Assembly: GCA_014376695.1 (NCBI GenBank)
Contig: JACMRA010000009.1
Location: 1-41,679, forward strand
Direction of reading: 5' to 3'
Source: Minisyncoccota bacterium
GTDB lineage: Bacteria > Patescibacteriota > JACMRA01
Length of the DNA: 41,679 nt
Program-made: the position numbers and the translations under genes
Notes under the pieces: model-generated
The model's input: the letters and a program-made list of their open reading frames with translations, nothing else
What the model was told of the DNA's origin: nothing
The model's database searches: none
Shown: piece after piece, positions 23,814 to 33,425 of the stretch
How the letters are laid out: every line of letters starts with the position of its first letter
How positions within the stretch are numbered: the first letter of the stretch is position 1

Positions 23814-24498
23814 TCTTGGGATTTTTTGCTTTTTGAGGCGGTGGGAATATGAGAATAATCACAAAAACTGATATAGCCAAGGCTGCAATTGCGTAAATAA
23901 AAAGTTTAGAAACCTTTCGAAATGAATTTCTAAGATGCGTTTCCACAGTTTGATTCAAAAAATACCCAAATTTATCATCTCTAAGTCTAATGGTGTACTC
24001 TTGATTAGTATTCAGCTCTTTATCAGACAACGATCGATCGCACGGCGAATCGTAATACGCACCAGTCTTTAAATAAAGGATCTGGCCAACTTGAAGTGAA
24101 TTCGTATTATTTTTGATTATTTCTAAAACCTTGAATTCTAAAGTTGGCGTCTCAATATCGAAGCTAGTTTCTGAGCGCTTTGGCATCAGGGTGCCACCTT
24201 GAGGCACTATGGAATTTGGGTTTTTTTGATATTGAAAGACATCGGGGGAGTGAGCTTGCCTAAGAAAATTATAATTTACTTGAGTGAGTAATTTTGCATT
24301 TATTATATCTTTGTTTTCGGGGTTTTTGTAAAAATTTGAGTAGGCATCTTCATAAGTGCTACTGTAAATTGGATTATAGAATTCAAACTTTTCTTGATCA
24401 CTTTGAGACGGAATAAGGCACGCAAATACGTTCACACAACTAAATAACCCCAAATACACAATGCAAATTAGGGTTAAAGTTTTTTTGATAAAATTCAT
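23806..24498 (-). CDS. Secreted, C-terminally anchored hypothetical protein
   Basis: The 230-residue product has an N-terminal signal peptide (KKTLTLICIVYLGLFSC, cleavage probably after VFA), an extracellular domain, and a C-terminal membrane helix (about 198-218) followed by a basic tail: sorting-signal-like topology without an LPXTG motif. The extracellular part contains LEFKVLEIIKNNTNSLQVGQ, YLKTG and CDRSLSDKELNTNQEYTI, an arrangement that faintly recalls the NTR/TIMP-like beta barrel; this is only a suggestion. A TAGAAT box (24509-24514 on this strand) lies 10 nt before the ATG. It follows ftsZ on the same strand after 43 nt. Confidence 0.7.
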   Translation of the reverse strand: MNFIKKTLTLICIVYLGLFSCVNVFACLIPSQSDQEKFEFYNPIYSSTYEDAYSNFYKNPENKDIINAKLLTQVNYNFLRQAHSPDVFQYQKNPNSIVPQGGTLMPKRSETSFDIETPTLEFKVLEIIKNNTNSLQVGQILYLKTGAYYDSPCDRSLSDKELNTNQEYTIRLRDDKFGYFLNQTVETHLRNSFRKVSKLFIYAIAALAISVFVIILIFPPPQKAKNPKTS

Positions 24499-24541
24499 GA
24501 CGAAGTTTATTCTAGGTTTTGGTCGACTACTACTCGAGGAC

Positions 24542-25840
24542 CTACATCTCGCCGTTATTCTTCTTGATTTTGTTCCGAAGGAATGTTGGGATATCTAAGT
24601 CTAGATCATCATCTTGCATTTGAGCCATTGATGGTTTCATTGCATTGTCAGACTTATTAGAACCTTCGAATAGTCGATTAGGTGTCTGAATACCTGGGTT
24701 ATTAGCAGCTGCGGGTTTTGCCCTGTTCATCCTATAGCTATCGTACTCGCTAAATACTTCGCGTTTGTCAGCATTTGCTTTTCCGTCCTCTTCGGCCTTT
24801 TGTTGATTAAAGCCAGTGGCGATAACAGTGACTCGTACCTCGTCTTGAATATTACCGTCAGTTGAGAAGCCAAAAATGATCTTAGCATCTGGATCAACTA
24901 GCCTTTGGATAGCTTCAGCGGCATCATTTACATCAAACAGTGTAAGATTTTTACCTCCTTGTACATTGATAAGTACACCAGTTGCACCAGCAATAGACAA
25001 TTCGATTAGTGGGGATTCGATGGCTTGGAGAGCGGCTTGGATAGCAGTCCCTTCGTTAGCACCGCTTGCTCGACCCATACCCATTAGAGCAGTTCCAGCG
25101 TTACTCATAATTGCACGAACGTCAGCAAAATCAACGTTAATCTCTCCGGGGATATTGATTAAGTCAGAAATTCCTTGCACCGCCTGTCGCAGGACATCAT
25201 CAGAAATCTTGAAGGCGTCTTGGAATGAAGTGCGTTTATCGACAATCTGCAGTAACTTTTCGTTAGGGACTAAAATGACAGCATCGGCATTTTCTTTGAG
25301 CTTGAGAATACCGTCTTCGGCTAGTTGTCTTCGGCGACCACCTTCGAAGTTAAATGGCTTGGTTACAACACCGATTGTCAAAATACCGAGTCTTTTGGCG
25401 ATTTCAGCTACGATTGGTGCAGCTCCTGTACCAGTACCACCTCCCATACCGGCAGTGATAAAGACCATATCAGCTCCTGTTAGAGCAGTTTCTATTTCAA
25501 GTTCGCTTTCAACGGCGGCTTGTGCTCCTACATCTGGAGCCATGCCGGCGCCGAGGCCTCGAGTCATTGAGGCTCCAAGTTGAATTACTCCGTCGGCGTG
25601 GATAGATTTGAGGGCTTGAAGATCCGTGTTCATTGCCCAGAAGTCGATCCCTTCGACCCCGTATTCGATCATACGCTTAACGGCATTTCCACCAGCTCCA
25701 CCGACTCCAATTACCTTAATTTTGGCGGCTGGATAATACTTGGAACTAGTTGATTGGCTTGAGGTGCTAGAGATTAGACTATTGAGATTTAGATTGTCGT
25801 TTCGATTAGAAAAATCAGATTTAGTATTTTTTGGAAGCAT
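24542..25840 (-). CDS. ftsZ: Cell division protein FtsZ
   Basis: Tubulin-like GTPase of 432 residues that forms the division ring. After a disordered, Asn/Ser-rich tail of about 38 residues come IKVIGVGGAGGNAVKRM (41-57), AMNTDLQAL, the tubulin signature GGGTGTGAAP (133-142), FNFEGGRRRQLAEDG, PNEKLL, ISDLINIPGEINVDFADV and the C-terminal domain with ATGFN. A variable linker leads to DIPTFLRNKIKK, matching the conserved C-terminal peptide that binds FtsA or other membrane tethers. All nucleotide-binding and catalytic segments look intact. No ftsA, ftsQ or mur genes are adjacent, unlike the usual dcw cluster. A TTGACA at 25902-25907 on this strand is a candidate -35, but the -10 is poor. Confidence 0.98.
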   Translation of the reverse strand: MLPKNTKSDFSNRNDNLNLNSLISSTSSQSTSSKYYPAAKIKVIGVGGAGGNAVKRMIEYGVEGIDFWAMNTDLQALKSIHADGVIQLGASMTRGLGAGMAPDVGAQAAVESELEIETALTGADMVFITAGMGGGTGTGAAPIVAEIAKRLGILTIGVVTKPFNFEGGRRRQLAEDGILKLKENADAVILVPNEKLLQIVDKRTSFQDAFKISDDVLRQAVQGISDLINIPGEINVDFADVRAIMSNAGTALMGMGRASGANEGTAIQAALQAIESPLIELSIAGATGVLINVQGGKNLTLFDVNDAAEAIQRLVDPDAKIIFGFSTDGNIQDEVRVTVIATGFNQQKAEEDGKANADKREVFSEYDSYRMNRAKPAAANNPGIQTPNRLFEGSNKSDNAMKPSMAQMQDDDLDLDIPTFLRNKIKKNNGEM

Positions 25841-25987
25841 AGTGCTGTTGAATCCTTAGATAAGTTACTTTGGTAAAAGCTTAGGTGTTTTTTTGGCTGG
25901 TTGTCAAGTTGTGGTATAAGTTTCTAACAATGATACTTATTTGGTATGCTGTGCAATCTCCAGAAGCGGCAATCAATTGATTATAAC

Positions 25988-26422
25988 TTAGGCAAGAAAT
26001 GGGATTGAAAGTGGATACCGATAGTCTTCGGTAATTTTGTCAGAAGCCTTAATAGTTGCCATAATTGGCAGAATAAGTCCAAGAGCTGAGAGGCCTAAAG
26101 CCGCAACGAATCCAATCAAAACAAACATCAATACAAATGCAATTGACCAATAAATTATTAGACTAATTTGAAAATTTAGGGAATTTTTGGCGTGCATTTT
26201 GACTAGCGGATTAACAGTAATGGCGTAGATGATTAACGGCCCAAAGAATGAAGTAAATATCCCAAGAATATGAACTAATACTACCATGCTTCGGCCGTCT
26301 TCGATCTCGGCTTTGCTGAAGGTGTTGACACTGTCTGTATCCGTAGTAGGCTCAGACTCTGGGGCTGAATTGGCGGTATCGCTAATTTGAATTGGGTTTG
26401 TGTTGTTAAGATCGTTGGACAT
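25988..26422 (-). CDS. DUF4870 (Tic20-like) membrane protein
   Basis: The product has 144 residues. A polar, acidic N-terminal tail of about 40 residues is followed by the DUF4870 pattern: MVVLVHILGIFTSFFGPLI, then VKMHAKNSLNFQISLIIY, and a final pair of helices with GLILPIMATIKA. The short loop with HAKNSLNFQ is characteristic of the family. Three to four membrane helices are predicted. The biochemical role of the family is unknown. It has an excellent promoter of its own on this strand and is separated from ftsZ by 147 nt. Confidence 0.88.
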   Translation of the reverse strand: MSNDLNNTNPIQISDTANSAPESEPTTDTDSVNTFSKAEIEDGRSMVVLVHILGIFTSFFGPLIIYAITVNPLVKMHAKNSLNFQISLIIYWSIAFVLMFVLIGFVAALGLSALGLILPIMATIKASDKITEDYRYPLSIPFLA

Positions 26423-26430
26423 ATGACCAA

Positions 26431-26459
26431 ATACTAAATACTTTGTAATAAACTGTCAA
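26431..26459 (-). promoter_or_regulatory. Promoter of the DUF4870 gene, near-leaderless
   Basis: On the minus strand: a perfect -35 TTGACA (26459-26454), 17-nt spacer and -10 TAGTAT (26436-26431), 8 nt before the ATG at 26422. Confidence 0.75.
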
Positions 26460-26489
26460 ATACTAGAAAAACTACCAACTAAACTTGAA

Positions 26490-28280
26490 CTACTCACGCA
26501 ACTGATAAACAAAAATCTGATCTACATAATTATAAATTATAGGCTTAGTTCTGATATAGGCAAGGTTATCAACTACCACTTGATTGGCTTTGATATTGCT
26601 ATTGTGGATAACCCATTGGAGAGTGTTTCCATCGATTACTAGGTATTTGGCAGGGTTATTAATCAGTGGTTTGTTGCCTATATCTGGTTTGGTTAAGATG
26701 TCGGTGTAGCTTTTGTTGCCTTGATTGCCAGTTCTTGTGAATCCGAGGGCAATTTGAAACATTTCTGGGCTGCAACAAAAATCGGCCGTCACTTCGCTCG
26801 GGTTATAATAATCGGAAATAAGTTTATTTTTGACTAAGAAATCGATCGGTCGATTAGCGTTTTGACCCCAGTTCATAGTCGAATCAGAAGCCATCAGGTA
26901 ACTGTCGCTCAGCCAGAATATATTAGTGTAGCCGATACCGATCCAGATTACCGAAATAGAGGTAAAGATGTAAATTCCCAGAATCGAGACAAGTAGAATC
27001 CGACTAGAAAAAAACTTATAAATACTATAAGCAATCAAGGCATATCCGGCTAAAATCACCAAATCAAAGTGCCTAATTCCGATGGCAAGCTTGCTTTGAA
27101 AACTCGCTCCAAAATAAATTAGTGGCACAATAGTCAGCAAAATAACCGATTTAAGAAAAGGCCAATTATTGTAATTTCGAAGTATTTGCCAAGCGCCAAA
27201 GATGATACTAAGCGGTAAAAGCAAAATTAGTAAGGGGTTTTCTTTGTATGGGAGAACTCGAATAATAAGACTTGAAAAAGTGTCTGGTACATACTTATCT
27301 ACAAAAAAAGTATTAGACGAGTCGCTACTTCGAACAAAGGACATTTGCAACCCTTTGGCATAGATCAAATAGGGCTTGAGCAAAATTTCTGACAGTGTAT
27401 TTTTTTGGAAATTGATAATATTTGGTGGATTCTGGGCCTGCGTGCTTGGCAAGCTAAATTGATAATAATTGATGGAATTAACAGTGTCGCTGGATCTATA
27501 ACAAAAACCGTTCAGCATATAAATCCCGACCAAAAGTAACGATGCCTGGACGGCAACTAGCTTGAGTACTGCTTTGAACTTATCATATTTGAGGCAATTA
27601 AAAATTAAAATCACCGGAAAAAGTCCAAGAATTAGGACATTGCTAAATTTTATATTCAGGGCTGCGAAACCTGATATGCCCGTTAGCCACAAAAATTTAT
27701 TAGAAATTATTTGATTAGTATCGAGTTTTCTTTGAAAAATGTAGAATAAACCAACGAACATCAGTGCCGAAGTCGCCCCAGCCACATCAAAAATTGCCAT
27801 CCCAGCCATTGGTGCAAGCGTAGTACTAAAGATATAGAACACCCCCAAAATTAAGGCAAATTGGTAATTAAAATATTTTTTGACAGTTCCAGTCCATAAA
27901 TAAATTACAAATAAGCTATTAAATATCAGATACGGTAACCTAGACAAAAATAGGATAAGGTTCGGGTTTTGGGTACTTTTGAGAATTATTTCGTATCCAA
28001 TTCCGTATTGGTCCCGCGATTGTGGAAGAAACGGCGTAAAAATGAAGAGTAGCACCCCAGAAAAAAACTTAAGCAAAAGCGGATGTTCGGGGTTAAGTCC
28101 CCAGCCATAAATATAGGCAAGTCCAGCTCCCAAATGCGCAGGTTCATCGGTGGTTAAACTCTGAGAAATCATCAGGTACCCAGCCACCATAAAATATAAG
28201 CCAAGTAATATCTTAAAGATGGTATTTTTGTTACCAAAAAAATTTGTCAGCCTATCTCGTATCCTTGTTATATTTGCCAT
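26490..28280 (-). CDS. GT-C membrane glycosyltransferase (PMT/ArnT-like)
   Basis: The 596-residue product has about eleven to thirteen membrane helices. The first extracellular loop carries SLTTDEPAHLGAGLAY, the acidic Asp-Glu motif of GT-C enzymes of the GT39/GT83 type, followed by EHPLLLKFFSGV. Such enzymes move a sugar from a polyprenyl-phosphate carrier to proteins or lipids on the outer face of the membrane. The C-terminal 120 residues form a soluble extracellular domain with MNWGQNANRPIDFLVKN and ADFCCSPEMF, similar to those of dolichyl-phosphate-mannose mannosyltransferases. A likely sugar-lipid supplier is the GT2 enzyme at 33426-34382. A TATAAA box (28290-28285) lies 4 nt before the ATG. 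Confidence 0.82.
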   Translation of the reverse strand: MANITRIRDRLTNFFGNKNTIFKILLGLYFMVAGYLMISQSLTTDEPAHLGAGLAYIYGWGLNPEHPLLLKFFSGVLLFIFTPFLPQSRDQYGIGYEIILKSTQNPNLILFLSRLPYLIFNSLFVIYLWTGTVKKYFNYQFALILGVFYIFSTTLAPMAGMAIFDVAGATSALMFVGLFYIFQRKLDTNQIISNKFLWLTGISGFAALNIKFSNVLILGLFPVILIFNCLKYDKFKAVLKLVAVQASLLLVGIYMLNGFCYRSSDTVNSINYYQFSLPSTQAQNPPNIINFQKNTLSEILLKPYLIYAKGLQMSFVRSSDSSNTFFVDKYVPDTFSSLIIRVLPYKENPLLILLLPLSIIFGAWQILRNYNNWPFLKSVILLTIVPLIYFGASFQSKLAIGIRHFDLVILAGYALIAYSIYKFFSSRILLVSILGIYIFTSISVIWIGIGYTNIFWLSDSYLMASDSTMNWGQNANRPIDFLVKNKLISDYYNPSEVTADFCCSPEMFQIALGFTRTGNQGNKSYTDILTKPDIGNKPLINNPAKYLVIDGNTLQWVIHNSNIKANQVVVDNLAYIRTKPIIYNYVDQIFVYQLRE

Positions 28281-28330
28281 ACCATTTATAATTGGTAGGT
28301 TATGGGAGCGGTTTCGTCAAGACCTAGTGA

Positions 28331-28720
28331 CTACTTAACTTTGTTGTAAATCCATTTGGATAATCGCCAGAGAGCAATCACGGGATAAACAAAAATTGAT
28401 ATAATCAAAACAAATACAGGCATACCGAACATATAAAGACAGATAGCCAGTCCAACTAGCAAACCAAAAGTTGTAGGCAGGGCTGAAAAACTATAAACAA
28501 AACTTCGTGCAAAATATTGATATTCAAAGCCAAAAAGCCCAAGACCGATTATATAAATACAGTAGTCAAGCCATCCCAATTTGAACGGGTATTTGAGGCT
28601 AGGAGGGTTAAAGAACAGTGTCCAAAAATACATCAAAGGATTATAGTCAGCCGCCCTAAGTAGAACGCTAGGAAAAAACCAGAGAATTTTGAGCCAATTG
28701 GGAATATTAAATTTGGTCAT
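28331..28720 (-). CDS. Small membrane protein in the pilus/secretion cluster
   Basis: The 129-residue product is rich in Trp, Tyr and Phe. At least three hydrophobic segments are visible (about 44-62, 72-92, 95-118), with a basic C-terminal tail (WRLSKWIYNKVK). No family recognised. It follows the tandem-pilin gene by 38 nt on the same strand and precedes the glycosyltransferase, so it may be co-transcribed with the secretion genes and be a small membrane subunit of the same complex, as often seen in CPR type IV secretion-like clusters; this is inference from position. Confidence 0.7.
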   Translation of the reverse strand: MTKFNIPNWLKILWFFPSVLLRAADYNPLMYFWTLFFNPPSLKYPFKLGWLDYCIYIIGLGLFGFEYQYFARSFVYSFSALPTTFGLLVGLAICLYMFGMPVFVLIISIFVYPVIALWRLSKWIYNKVK

Positions 28721-28758
28721 AGTTATTCATATATATTGTCGAGGTTGGTCTATATTTT

Positions 28759-30009
28759 TTAGGTGAGTGAGCCAGCGGCTGAACTATAAATAAAGACAAG
28801 TAATTGAATTGCCGTGGCAGCAACCAACATAACAATTAGACCAATAACTGCATTTTTGACTCCTTTTTGAGCATTCTCGATTTTTTTCTGGTCACCAGCA
28901 GAGGTGATCCAATTATACGAAGCAAGGACTGCAAAGAATACTGCAAACCCGGCCGAGGTAGGGATAATTATATCGCTAATTAGGACTTTGAACACATTGA
29001 GGATAGGGTCCTTTACGATTACTAAGACTGCGGGCGTGGCTCCAGCTCCAGTTTTGGTACCAGGCAGGATTGCTTGGACAATAGCTACTATTGCTTGTGA
29101 CAAGATAACAGCGCCGAGGCCAATGACACCGTTTCGGATATTTTTGAGGCCATCTTCTTTGGCAGCTTGCACACCGGCAAAAAAGTACTTGTAACCGCCC
29201 CAGATTATTGTTAGAACAGCAAAAGCCGAGGCCAAAGCTATCAAAGCACCTGTAATCGATCCCAGAAACGGTATAATCAGTTTGTCCTGAATTTGGGCGA
29301 TTATACTTGTGGCGGTAGCTCCTGGGGCCGTTGCCTCTTTGACAAATCCGGTTGTGAAGTCGAAGAGTCCGTTGGCAACCAAGATAACCACTAGTCCAAT
29401 AACCGCATTTTTGATAGCTTTGAGTCCGCCTTCTTTCTCAAAATCTAGCCCGGTAAAGAAGTATTTATAACCGCCCCACATAAGCACAATCACTGCCACA
29501 GCGCCACTAATCCCCACCAAGAAATTCTTGATAAGGGTGGCAAGGACTATCACTCCACTGGCATTAAAGGTGCCGTCAGGTTGGATAATCGAGGCTCCCC
29601 CGCTGTTCCCTGTTGGAAATATGGATTTGACAATGAAGTCGGCTGAGACAATCACCAGAAGACCGATAATTGCTGATTGAATCGCTTTGATACCAGTACT
29701 CTTACCGTCAATCCCTCCGGCAAAATACATATAACCACCCCAAATAATCACAAGAACAGCCAGTGGATAAGCTGCCCCAGTCAGGAATTTTGTAATTTCA
29801 TTCATTAAGTTTTTGTCCTTGCAATCGCCACCTTTGATACTTGGAGCTCCAGGGAATAAACAGTCAATTTGGAGGACATTGAGGGCTTCGATACCAGCTT
29901 GAGTCTTACCAGCTTGAGCATTACCAATCATAGGAAGTCCCAAAACTAAAACCAGTCCAAAGATTACCGATAGTCGAATAAAAATAGTTTTAAAAAAATT
30001 AAAAGTCAT
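28759..30009 (-). CDS. Tandem VirB2/TrbC-like pilin-repeat membrane protein
   Basis: The 416-residue product has a signal peptide (residues 1-33, ending in NAQA) and four related units, each a pair of membrane helices joined by a short basic loop: residues about 73-131, 160-222, 247-316 and 342-410. The repeated pattern is IIWGGYKYF, a loop with GLKAIKNAV, then IGLVVIL. Single units of this type are VirB2/TrbC pilins of type IV secretion systems; here four are fused. A lone Cys pair lies before unit 1 (Cys50, Cys63). A TATAAT (30019-30014 on this strand) is 4 nt before the ATG. It lies 17 nt after another cluster member with a VirB2-like C-terminus. It probably forms a membrane complex or a fused pilus subunit. 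Confidence 0.83.
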   Translation of the reverse strand: MTFNFFKTIFIRLSVIFGLVLVLGLPMIGNAQAGKTQAGIEALNVLQIDCLFPGAPSIKGGDCKDKNLMNEITKFLTGAAYPLAVLVIIWGGYMYFAGGIDGKSTGIKAIQSAIIGLLVIVSADFIVKSIFPTGNSGGASIIQPDGTFNASGVIVLATLIKNFLVGISGAVAVIVLMWGGYKYFFTGLDFEKEGGLKAIKNAVIGLVVILVANGLFDFTTGFVKEATAPGATATSIIAQIQDKLIIPFLGSITGALIALASAFAVLTIIWGGYKYFFAGVQAAKEDGLKNIRNGVIGLGAVILSQAIVAIVQAILPGTKTGAGATPAVLVIVKDPILNVFKVLISDIIIPTSAGFAVFFAVLASYNWITSAGDQKKIENAQKGVKNAVIGLIVMLVAATAIQLLVFIYSSAAGSLT

Positions 30010-30026
30010 AAAAATTATATTAGGGA

Positions 30027-31406
30027 TTAAATCTTGGTGTTTATATTAAAGAATGTTGTTAAGTCAGTTTGAACTTGAGCTGCACCAATCAGTCCAACAA
30101 TAGTGCTAATTATCACGTAAGCGCCAAGCAGAAGTACCAAAGCCCAGACCAAATCACCGATGTTACGTTTGGCTGTGACTTGACTTTTGCCGTCAATTCC
30201 CCCGTATATCCACATCAAGCCATTATAAACCAACACAAAATTAATCAAATAAAATACAAAGCCACATAAAAATCCAAATAATCGAATAATTACCTGCATG
30301 GCAATCATCGGGCTAAGTGGAATGGCGTACCCGTCAGAAGTAGTGTTGCAGTTGGTCGGGATAATCGGAGTAAAGTTGCCGAGATTGGGCAAATCAACCA
30401 AACGAATATTAGTTTTGTTAAGTCCACAACCGAGATTCTTACCGAGATAGTCTGCACCATCAACAGGGGGTTTTATAACTTCGGATTTTATTTGATCTTT
30501 GAGCCATTGGTCGACTTGGGAGCGTTTGATTACTTTGTCTGGCGGGCTAATATTGATAATATTTGTTATGTTGCCACTCAATTTACCGGCCGAACAAGTC
30601 CATTTTTGGTTGTGGGAGGGGGAGGAGTAAGTTCTAGTGTCAACTGTTCTGGCACACAGAGCATCTATGTAGTCGCGACGGGCGGGCTGGGTAGCAGATA
30701 ATTCACCTTTGTCAGTAAAAGCAGGTAGTGGGTTAAGCGCACAATCGAAAATCTTGCTATTCTGGGTTACTTGCTTGGTGTAGACTCCTTCGCAGGGATC
30801 TTTGGTAGTACCTTCAACTATAGTGAGCTTGGGAAGTGTTGTATCTTCTTTGGTTGCGGGTGTAGTTGCCGGGTTAGTTGAAGTACCCGCGGAAGGTTTA
30901 GTTGCTCCGAGATTGGCATTGTCAGCGGTATTGCTAGAGCCATTTACTGGAGATCCACAATCAAACGATAAAGCACCGGTAGTACCAGCACTAATAATAC
31001 CTGTCTTTCCATTACATTCTGGAATATCTGAGCATTTTGCGGGTTGGTTTATAGCGTCGCCAATTTTGGTCCTATTAATAATTACACAGCCAGTATTCGT
31101 TGTTACCGAGGGGCTTCCGCAATTATATCGAGTTCCATTTGGGCCTGTAATTGAACCGAAGCCACCTTTACAGTACGAATCAATATCTTTGCAATTATAT
31201 AACTGGATATCTTCGCCAGGTGTAAAAATACTACATCCTGTATTTTCTGCTTTCACTTGAATATTAGCTTGAACACTAATTACCAATCCTCCAATCAACA
31301 TCAAGCCACAACACACACCCAAATAAGTTGTGACTAACTTGGTTGATAGACTTTTACCTCGCGTGATTACCTTTGATAAAAATGAATTTAATCTCTGTTT
31401 GGTCAT
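30027..31406 (-). CDS. Exported Cys-rich protein with VirB2-like membrane C-terminus
   Basis: I place the start at the ATG at 31406 (459 residues). A further in-frame start at 31445 would put the first codons over a strong promoter. A basic N-terminus and hydrophobic segment (TYLGVCCGLMLIGGLVIS) form a signal peptide. The exported middle part has many paired cysteines and CxxI(P/D)-type stretches (SIFTPGEDIQLYNCKDIDSYC; INQPAKCSDIPECNG), likely disulfide-bonded small repeats, then a Thr/Ala/Asn-rich linker. The last 110 residues have about three membrane helices with MWIYGGIDGKSQVTAKRNIG, matching the first unit of the neighbouring tandem pilin (GGIDGKS). It heads the operon that continues to about 28331. 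A surface-exposed pilus or secretion component is likely. Confidence 0.78.
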   Translation of the reverse strand: MTKQRLNSFLSKVITRGKSLSTKLVTTYLGVCCGLMLIGGLVISVQANIQVKAENTGCSIFTPGEDIQLYNCKDIDSYCKGGFGSITGPNGTRYNCGSPSVTTNTGCVIINRTKIGDAINQPAKCSDIPECNGKTGIISAGTTGALSFDCGSPVNGSSNTADNANLGATKPSAGTSTNPATTPATKEDTTLPKLTIVEGTTKDPCEGVYTKQVTQNSKIFDCALNPLPAFTDKGELSATQPARRDYIDALCARTVDTRTYSSPSHNQKWTCSAGKLSGNITNIINISPPDKVIKRSQVDQWLKDQIKSEVIKPPVDGADYLGKNLGCGLNKTNIRLVDLPNLGNFTPIIPTNCNTTSDGYAIPLSPMIAMQVIIRLFGFLCGFVFYLINFVLVYNGLMWIYGGIDGKSQVTAKRNIGDLVWALVLLLGAYVIISTIVGLIGAAQVQTDLTTFFNINTKI

Positions 31407-31416
31407 TATACTACTG

Positions 31417-31445
31417 ATTATATACAAGTTATTTTTTTTGGTCAA
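31417..31445 (-). promoter_or_regulatory. Promoter of the pilus/secretion operon
   Basis: On the minus strand: -35 TTGACC (31445-31440), 17-nt spacer and a perfect -10 TATAAT (31422-31417), 10 nt before the ATG at 31406. Confidence 0.78.
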
Positions 31446-31551
31446 TCGGTTGAAACTGATAACTATTTGTCAAAAACTCAAAAAGTCTTTAGGCTCTAAT
31501 AAATATCTAAACAACATATAAAACATTGATTACCTTTAATATATTAATTTT

Positions 31552-33396
31552 ATGACAACTGTGAATTCTGCCACTAATATTCGAAACATCGCCATTATTG
31601 CCCACGTAGATCACGGCAAAACTACTCTCGTTGACGGCCTTATCAAACAAACTCTCAATATCAGAAATGTCGAAAATCTAGGAAGTCTAATTATGGACTC
31701 AATGGATCAAGAATCCGAGCGAGGAATTACTATCAAGGCCAAAAACGCCTCTATATATTATAAGGACTATAAGATTAATATTGTTGACACTCCTGGACAC
31801 GCTGATTTTGGTGGAGAAGTTGAGCGAACTCTGCGTATGGTAGATGGCTGCGCGCTATTGGTAGACGCTCAAGAAGGGCCAATGCCTCAGACCAAATTCG
31901 TCCTCAAAAAAGCCATTGAATTAGGTCATAAAATCATCGTTATCGTCAACAAGGTCGATAAACCGGCTGCAAATTGCGAGCGAACACTTAGCAAGGTAGA
32001 GGATTTATTCTTAGATCTCGGAGCCAGTGATGAGCAACTATTATTCCCAGTTATTTACGCAAGTGGAGTGCAAGGTAAGGCAGGTCATAAAGCTGATGCT
32101 TTAGAAGATACCTTATCTCCTTTTTTGGATACGGTTATTGAATATGTGCCTGCGCCAACCGTTCGCGTCGAAACCACAGCCACTGTCAATCCGCTTCAAG
32201 TATTGGTATTAGCTCTGCACTACGATAATTTCAAAGGAAAAATGGCTGTTGGAACAATTTCTAACGGACGAGTTGCTAAGAATATGCAGGTTATTGCTAT
32301 GGGCGAGAGTAAGAACGCTACCGGTAAAGTGTCATCCCTTATGGTATTTGACGGGCTAGCCCTCAAAGAAGTTGAAGAAGTTACCGCTGGAGATATTGTT
32401 ATGATTGGAGGGTTGAGTGAAGTGAGCATTGGCGATACAGTTACTGTCCCAGATTATTTGCAAGCCTTGCCTCGAATTAAGGTCGACGAGCCTACTATTC
32501 AGATGACTTTTGGGGTTAATACTTCGCCACTAGGAGGTAAGGAAGGAAAGCTTGGAACTTCACGACAAATTCGAGATCGTCTCTTCAAGGAGCTTGAGAC
32601 TAACGTTGCCCTCCGGGTTATTGACCACCCAGCTTCCGCCGAAAAATTTATTGTTAGTGGCCGCGGCGAACTGCATTTGTCAGTTCTAATCGAGTCCATG
32701 CGACGCGAAGGTTTTGAGCTGGAGGTTTCTAAGCCAGAAGTTATTTTTAAGGAAATTGATGGCACCAAACAAGAGCCGTTTGAAATCGTAGAAATCGACT
32801 GCCCTCAAGAGTTCCAAGGTATTATTATGCAAGAGCTTGGTAAGCGAGGAGCTAATATCAGTAATATGTACCCTAATGAGACTGAGACTGAGTTCCACTT
32901 TACAGCCAATATGCCTACCCGAGCCACCATCGGACTTAAGTCCTATTTCATCGGTTCAACAAAAGGTACAGTGATTATGAATACCGTATTTGACGGATAC
33001 AAGGCTGCTGTAACTTATAACGAATCAGACGCACATGGATCTATTGTTAGCACCGAAAGTGGTATGACCATGGCCTTTAGTTTGGCTAACGCTCAGCAAC
33101 GTGGATCATTATTCATCGTACCGGCCATTGAAGTATATCAAGGTATGGTTATCGGTCAAAGTGCCAAAGGCGACGATCTAGAAATTAATCCCTGCAAAGG
33201 AAAGCAGCTAAGTAACGTGCGATCCAGTGGAAACGACGAAGCAATTAGTCTTGTGCCTCATCGCAATATGTCACTTGAAAATTGTCTTGAGTACATTGGA
33301 GACGACGAATTAGTTGAAGTAACACCATTGAATCTGCGAATCCGCAAAAAGTTCCTCAATCCAAACGACCGAAAACGAAATAAATCAGGAAGATAG
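31552..33396 (+). CDS. typA: Translational GTPase TypA/BipA
   Basis: The ribosome-associated GTPase has 614 residues, the usual family length. Motifs: [15 protein letters not shown] (P-loop, about 15-29), RGITIKAKN (switch I; the family usually has EERGITI), [26 protein letters not shown]. The elongation-factor-like domains follow, with [20 protein letters not shown] (EF-G domain III/V type) and the TypA C-terminal domain ending [15 protein letters not shown]. TypA acts in ribosome assembly and stress translation. A TATATT box (31540-31545) lies 6 nt before the ATG; the -35 is weak. It is divergent from the pilus operon and followed at 29 nt by a glycosyltransferase gene that may share its transcript. 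Confidence 0.97.
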   Translation: MTTVNSATNIRNIAIIAHVDHGKTTLVDGLIKQTLNIRNVENLGSLIMDSMDQESERGITIKAKNASIYYKDYKINIVDTPGHADFGGEVERTLRMVDGCALLVDAQEGPMPQTKFVLKKAIELGHKIIVIVNKVDKPAANCERTLSKVEDLFLDLGASDEQLLFPVIYASGVQGKAGHKADALEDTLSPFLDTVIEYVPAPTVRVETTATVNPLQVLVLALHYDNFKGKMAVGTISNGRVAKNMQVIAMGESKNATGKVSSLMVFDGLALKEVEEVTAGDIVMIGGLSEVSIGDTVTVPDYLQALPRIKVDEPTIQMTFGVNTSPLGGKEGKLGTSRQIRDRLFKELETNVALRVIDHPASAEKFIVSGRGELHLSVLIESMRREGFELEVSKPEVIFKEIDGTKQEPFEIVEIDCPQEFQGIIMQELGKRGANISNMYPNETETEFHFTANMPTRATIGLKSYFIGSTKGTVIMNTVFDGYKAAVTYNESDAHGSIVSTESGMTMAFSLANAQQRGSLFIVPAIEVYQGMVIGQSAKGDDLEINPCKGKQLSNVRSSGNDEAISLVPHRNMSLENCLEYIGDDELVEVTPLNLRIRKKFLNPNDRKRNKSGR

Positions 33397-33425
33397 TTTA
33401 TACGTGTTTGTTACCTATTTAACCA

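Noticed and set aside
24876-25583. 235-codon plus-strand frame opposite ftsZ
   Set aside because: It lies wholly inside the well-supported ftsZ gene, and its Ser/Ala/Pro-rich product has no coherent pattern.
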